Below, piece by piece: positions 63,421 through 64,000 of a DNA stretch of 64,000 nt (the stretch's first letter is position 1; every line of letters starts with the position of its first letter). The notes below the pieces were generated by a model. It was not told the DNA's origin. It saw only the letters and a list, made by a program, of their open reading frames with translations, and did no database searches. The stretch is from Sphingomonas sp. HMP9 (GTDB lineage Bacteria > Pseudomonadota > Alphaproteobacteria > Sphingomonadales > Sphingomonadaceae). The translations under genes were made by a program, and so were the position numbers. The stretch lies in the NCBI RefSeq assembly GCF_013374115.1, contig NZ_AP022673.1:2442001-2506000 (forward strand). The letters run 5' to 3'.

Positions 63421-64000
63421 ATGATCCAGACCGCGACCCTTTCCCGTACCGTCCCTCTCCACCCTCGCGCCTCGTCCGCGAAGGTGGGCGGCGAGTTGGG
63501 TGATTTTGCGGACGCCTTCGAGCAGGTCAGCGACGAGGCGAAACCCGAACCCCCTGCCACGGCGCCGGAAGACGAGCCCCGGCAGGACGACGCCGTGACC
63601 GGCAACGCCTTGCCGCCGCCGACTATTGCCGCCGACCCTGCGTTCGTCTGGCAACCGATCGTGGTAACCGCCGCGCCCGTTTCCGTGGCCGATGCGAGCA
63701 ACACGGATCGAGCCGGCACCCCGATGATTGGCGGGCAACGCCCGGTCTTCGCGCAATCGCAGCCACAGGCGACTGCGCCGATCGCGGCGCAACCACCTTT
63801 GCCCTCCGCAGCGACGCCAGCCGGCGGCTCGTCCGCGATGCAACTCGCCGCCGCGATCATGGCCGCGATGCCCCCGATGAAATCCACCGCACAGGCGATC
63901 GATACACCGACCAGGGATACGCCTACCACTGACGTGCCGCGGTGGAGCACACCCGATACGCCCCCCGTTACGCTCGCCGCTGCACAACCCGACGTCGCGC
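63421..64000 (+). CDS. fliK: Flagellar hook-length control protein FliK, 5' part
   Basis: An open frame of 193 codons starts at ATG 63421 and continues past the window edge. The N-terminus (MIQTATLSRTVPLHPRASSAKVGGELGDFADAFEQVSDEA) is followed by a Pro/Ala/Thr-rich region, as is usual for the N-terminal ruler of FliK. The C-terminal export-switch domain is outside the window. The position after fliJ and the sigma-54 promoter support the assignment. The sequence itself is weakly conserved. Confidence 0.75.
   Translation, partial: MIQTATLSRTVPLHPRASSAKVGGELGDFADAFEQVSDEAKPEPPATAPEDEPRQDDAVTGNALPPPTIAADPAFVWQPIVVTAAPVSVADASNTDRAGTPMIGGQRPVFAQSQPQATAPIAAQPPLPSAATPAGGSSAMQLAAAIMAAMPPMKSTAQAIDTPTRDTPTTDVPRWSTPDTPPVTLAAAQPDVA

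Overview
The window looks like a high-GC alphaproteobacterium of the Sphingomonadales, most likely Sphingomonas or a close relative. This is inferred from the gene families, from the plsX-fabH-ihfA-merR and rnd-lptC-lptA-lptB-rpoN blocks, from MucR-type regulators, and from many sphingomonad-style palindromic intergenic repeats. I recognise no rRNA, tRNA, CRISPR array, prophage or complete insertion sequence. Assignments rest on reading the translated sequence; no database was searched.

Positions 1-33.3 kb are chromosomal housekeeping. In order: ribosomal protein L33; a GDT1-like membrane protein; an ATP-dependent DNA ligase; a VirJ-like hydrolase; a glutaminyl cyclase; a double cold-shock-domain protein with a glycine-rich head; RNase D; the LPS-transport genes lptC, lptA and lptB; rpoN (sigma-54); a DUF418 membrane protein; an MBL-fold exonuclease; a secreted unknown; a Lhr-type helicase; a retropepsin-like protease; an M20 peptidase; Kup; a PdeM-type phosphoesterase; MsrA; an aspartate aminotransferase; fused PabB-PabC; an MBL hydrolase; an M28 peptidase; a MAPEG protein; and the rpmF-plsX-fabH-ihfA-merR operon. 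The ligase, MBL exonuclease, Lhr helicase and PdeM are the four components of the ligase-associated DNA damage response set, which often form one operon. Here they are scattered over about 21 kb on both strands.

Positions 33.4-36.5 kb hold two MucR paralogs flanking a degraded stretch. That stretch contains a putative lipoprotein and an antisense remnant of what may be a polysaccharide polymerase. Both MucR proteins lack the cysteine expected in the Ros/MucR zinc finger.

Positions 36.5-64 kb are a flagellar cluster. Reading leftward from a sigma-54 promoter near 47.3 kb are flgB-C-D-E-F-G-H-I-J-K-L and then motA-motB. Reading rightward are a divergent second stator-like pair, flgA, flgM, flgN, a lytic transglycosylase, flhA, fliA, a phosphoesterase, fliC (reverse strand), a FlbD/FleQ-like sigma-54 activator, and fliE-F-G-H-I-J-K (fliK runs off the window). 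Three strong GG-N10-GC sigma-54 promoters, one one-mismatch site and one weak site suggest the hierarchy: RpoN plus the activator drive basal-body, transglycosylase and fliK transcription, and FliA/FlgM control late genes. FliL/M/N/O/P/Q/R and FlhB are not seen and presumably lie beyond 64 kb.

Intergenic spaces carry at least five families of short palindromic repeats, mostly as inverted doublets. One 102-104 bp element appears to have inserted in frame into the signal-peptide region of flgI.
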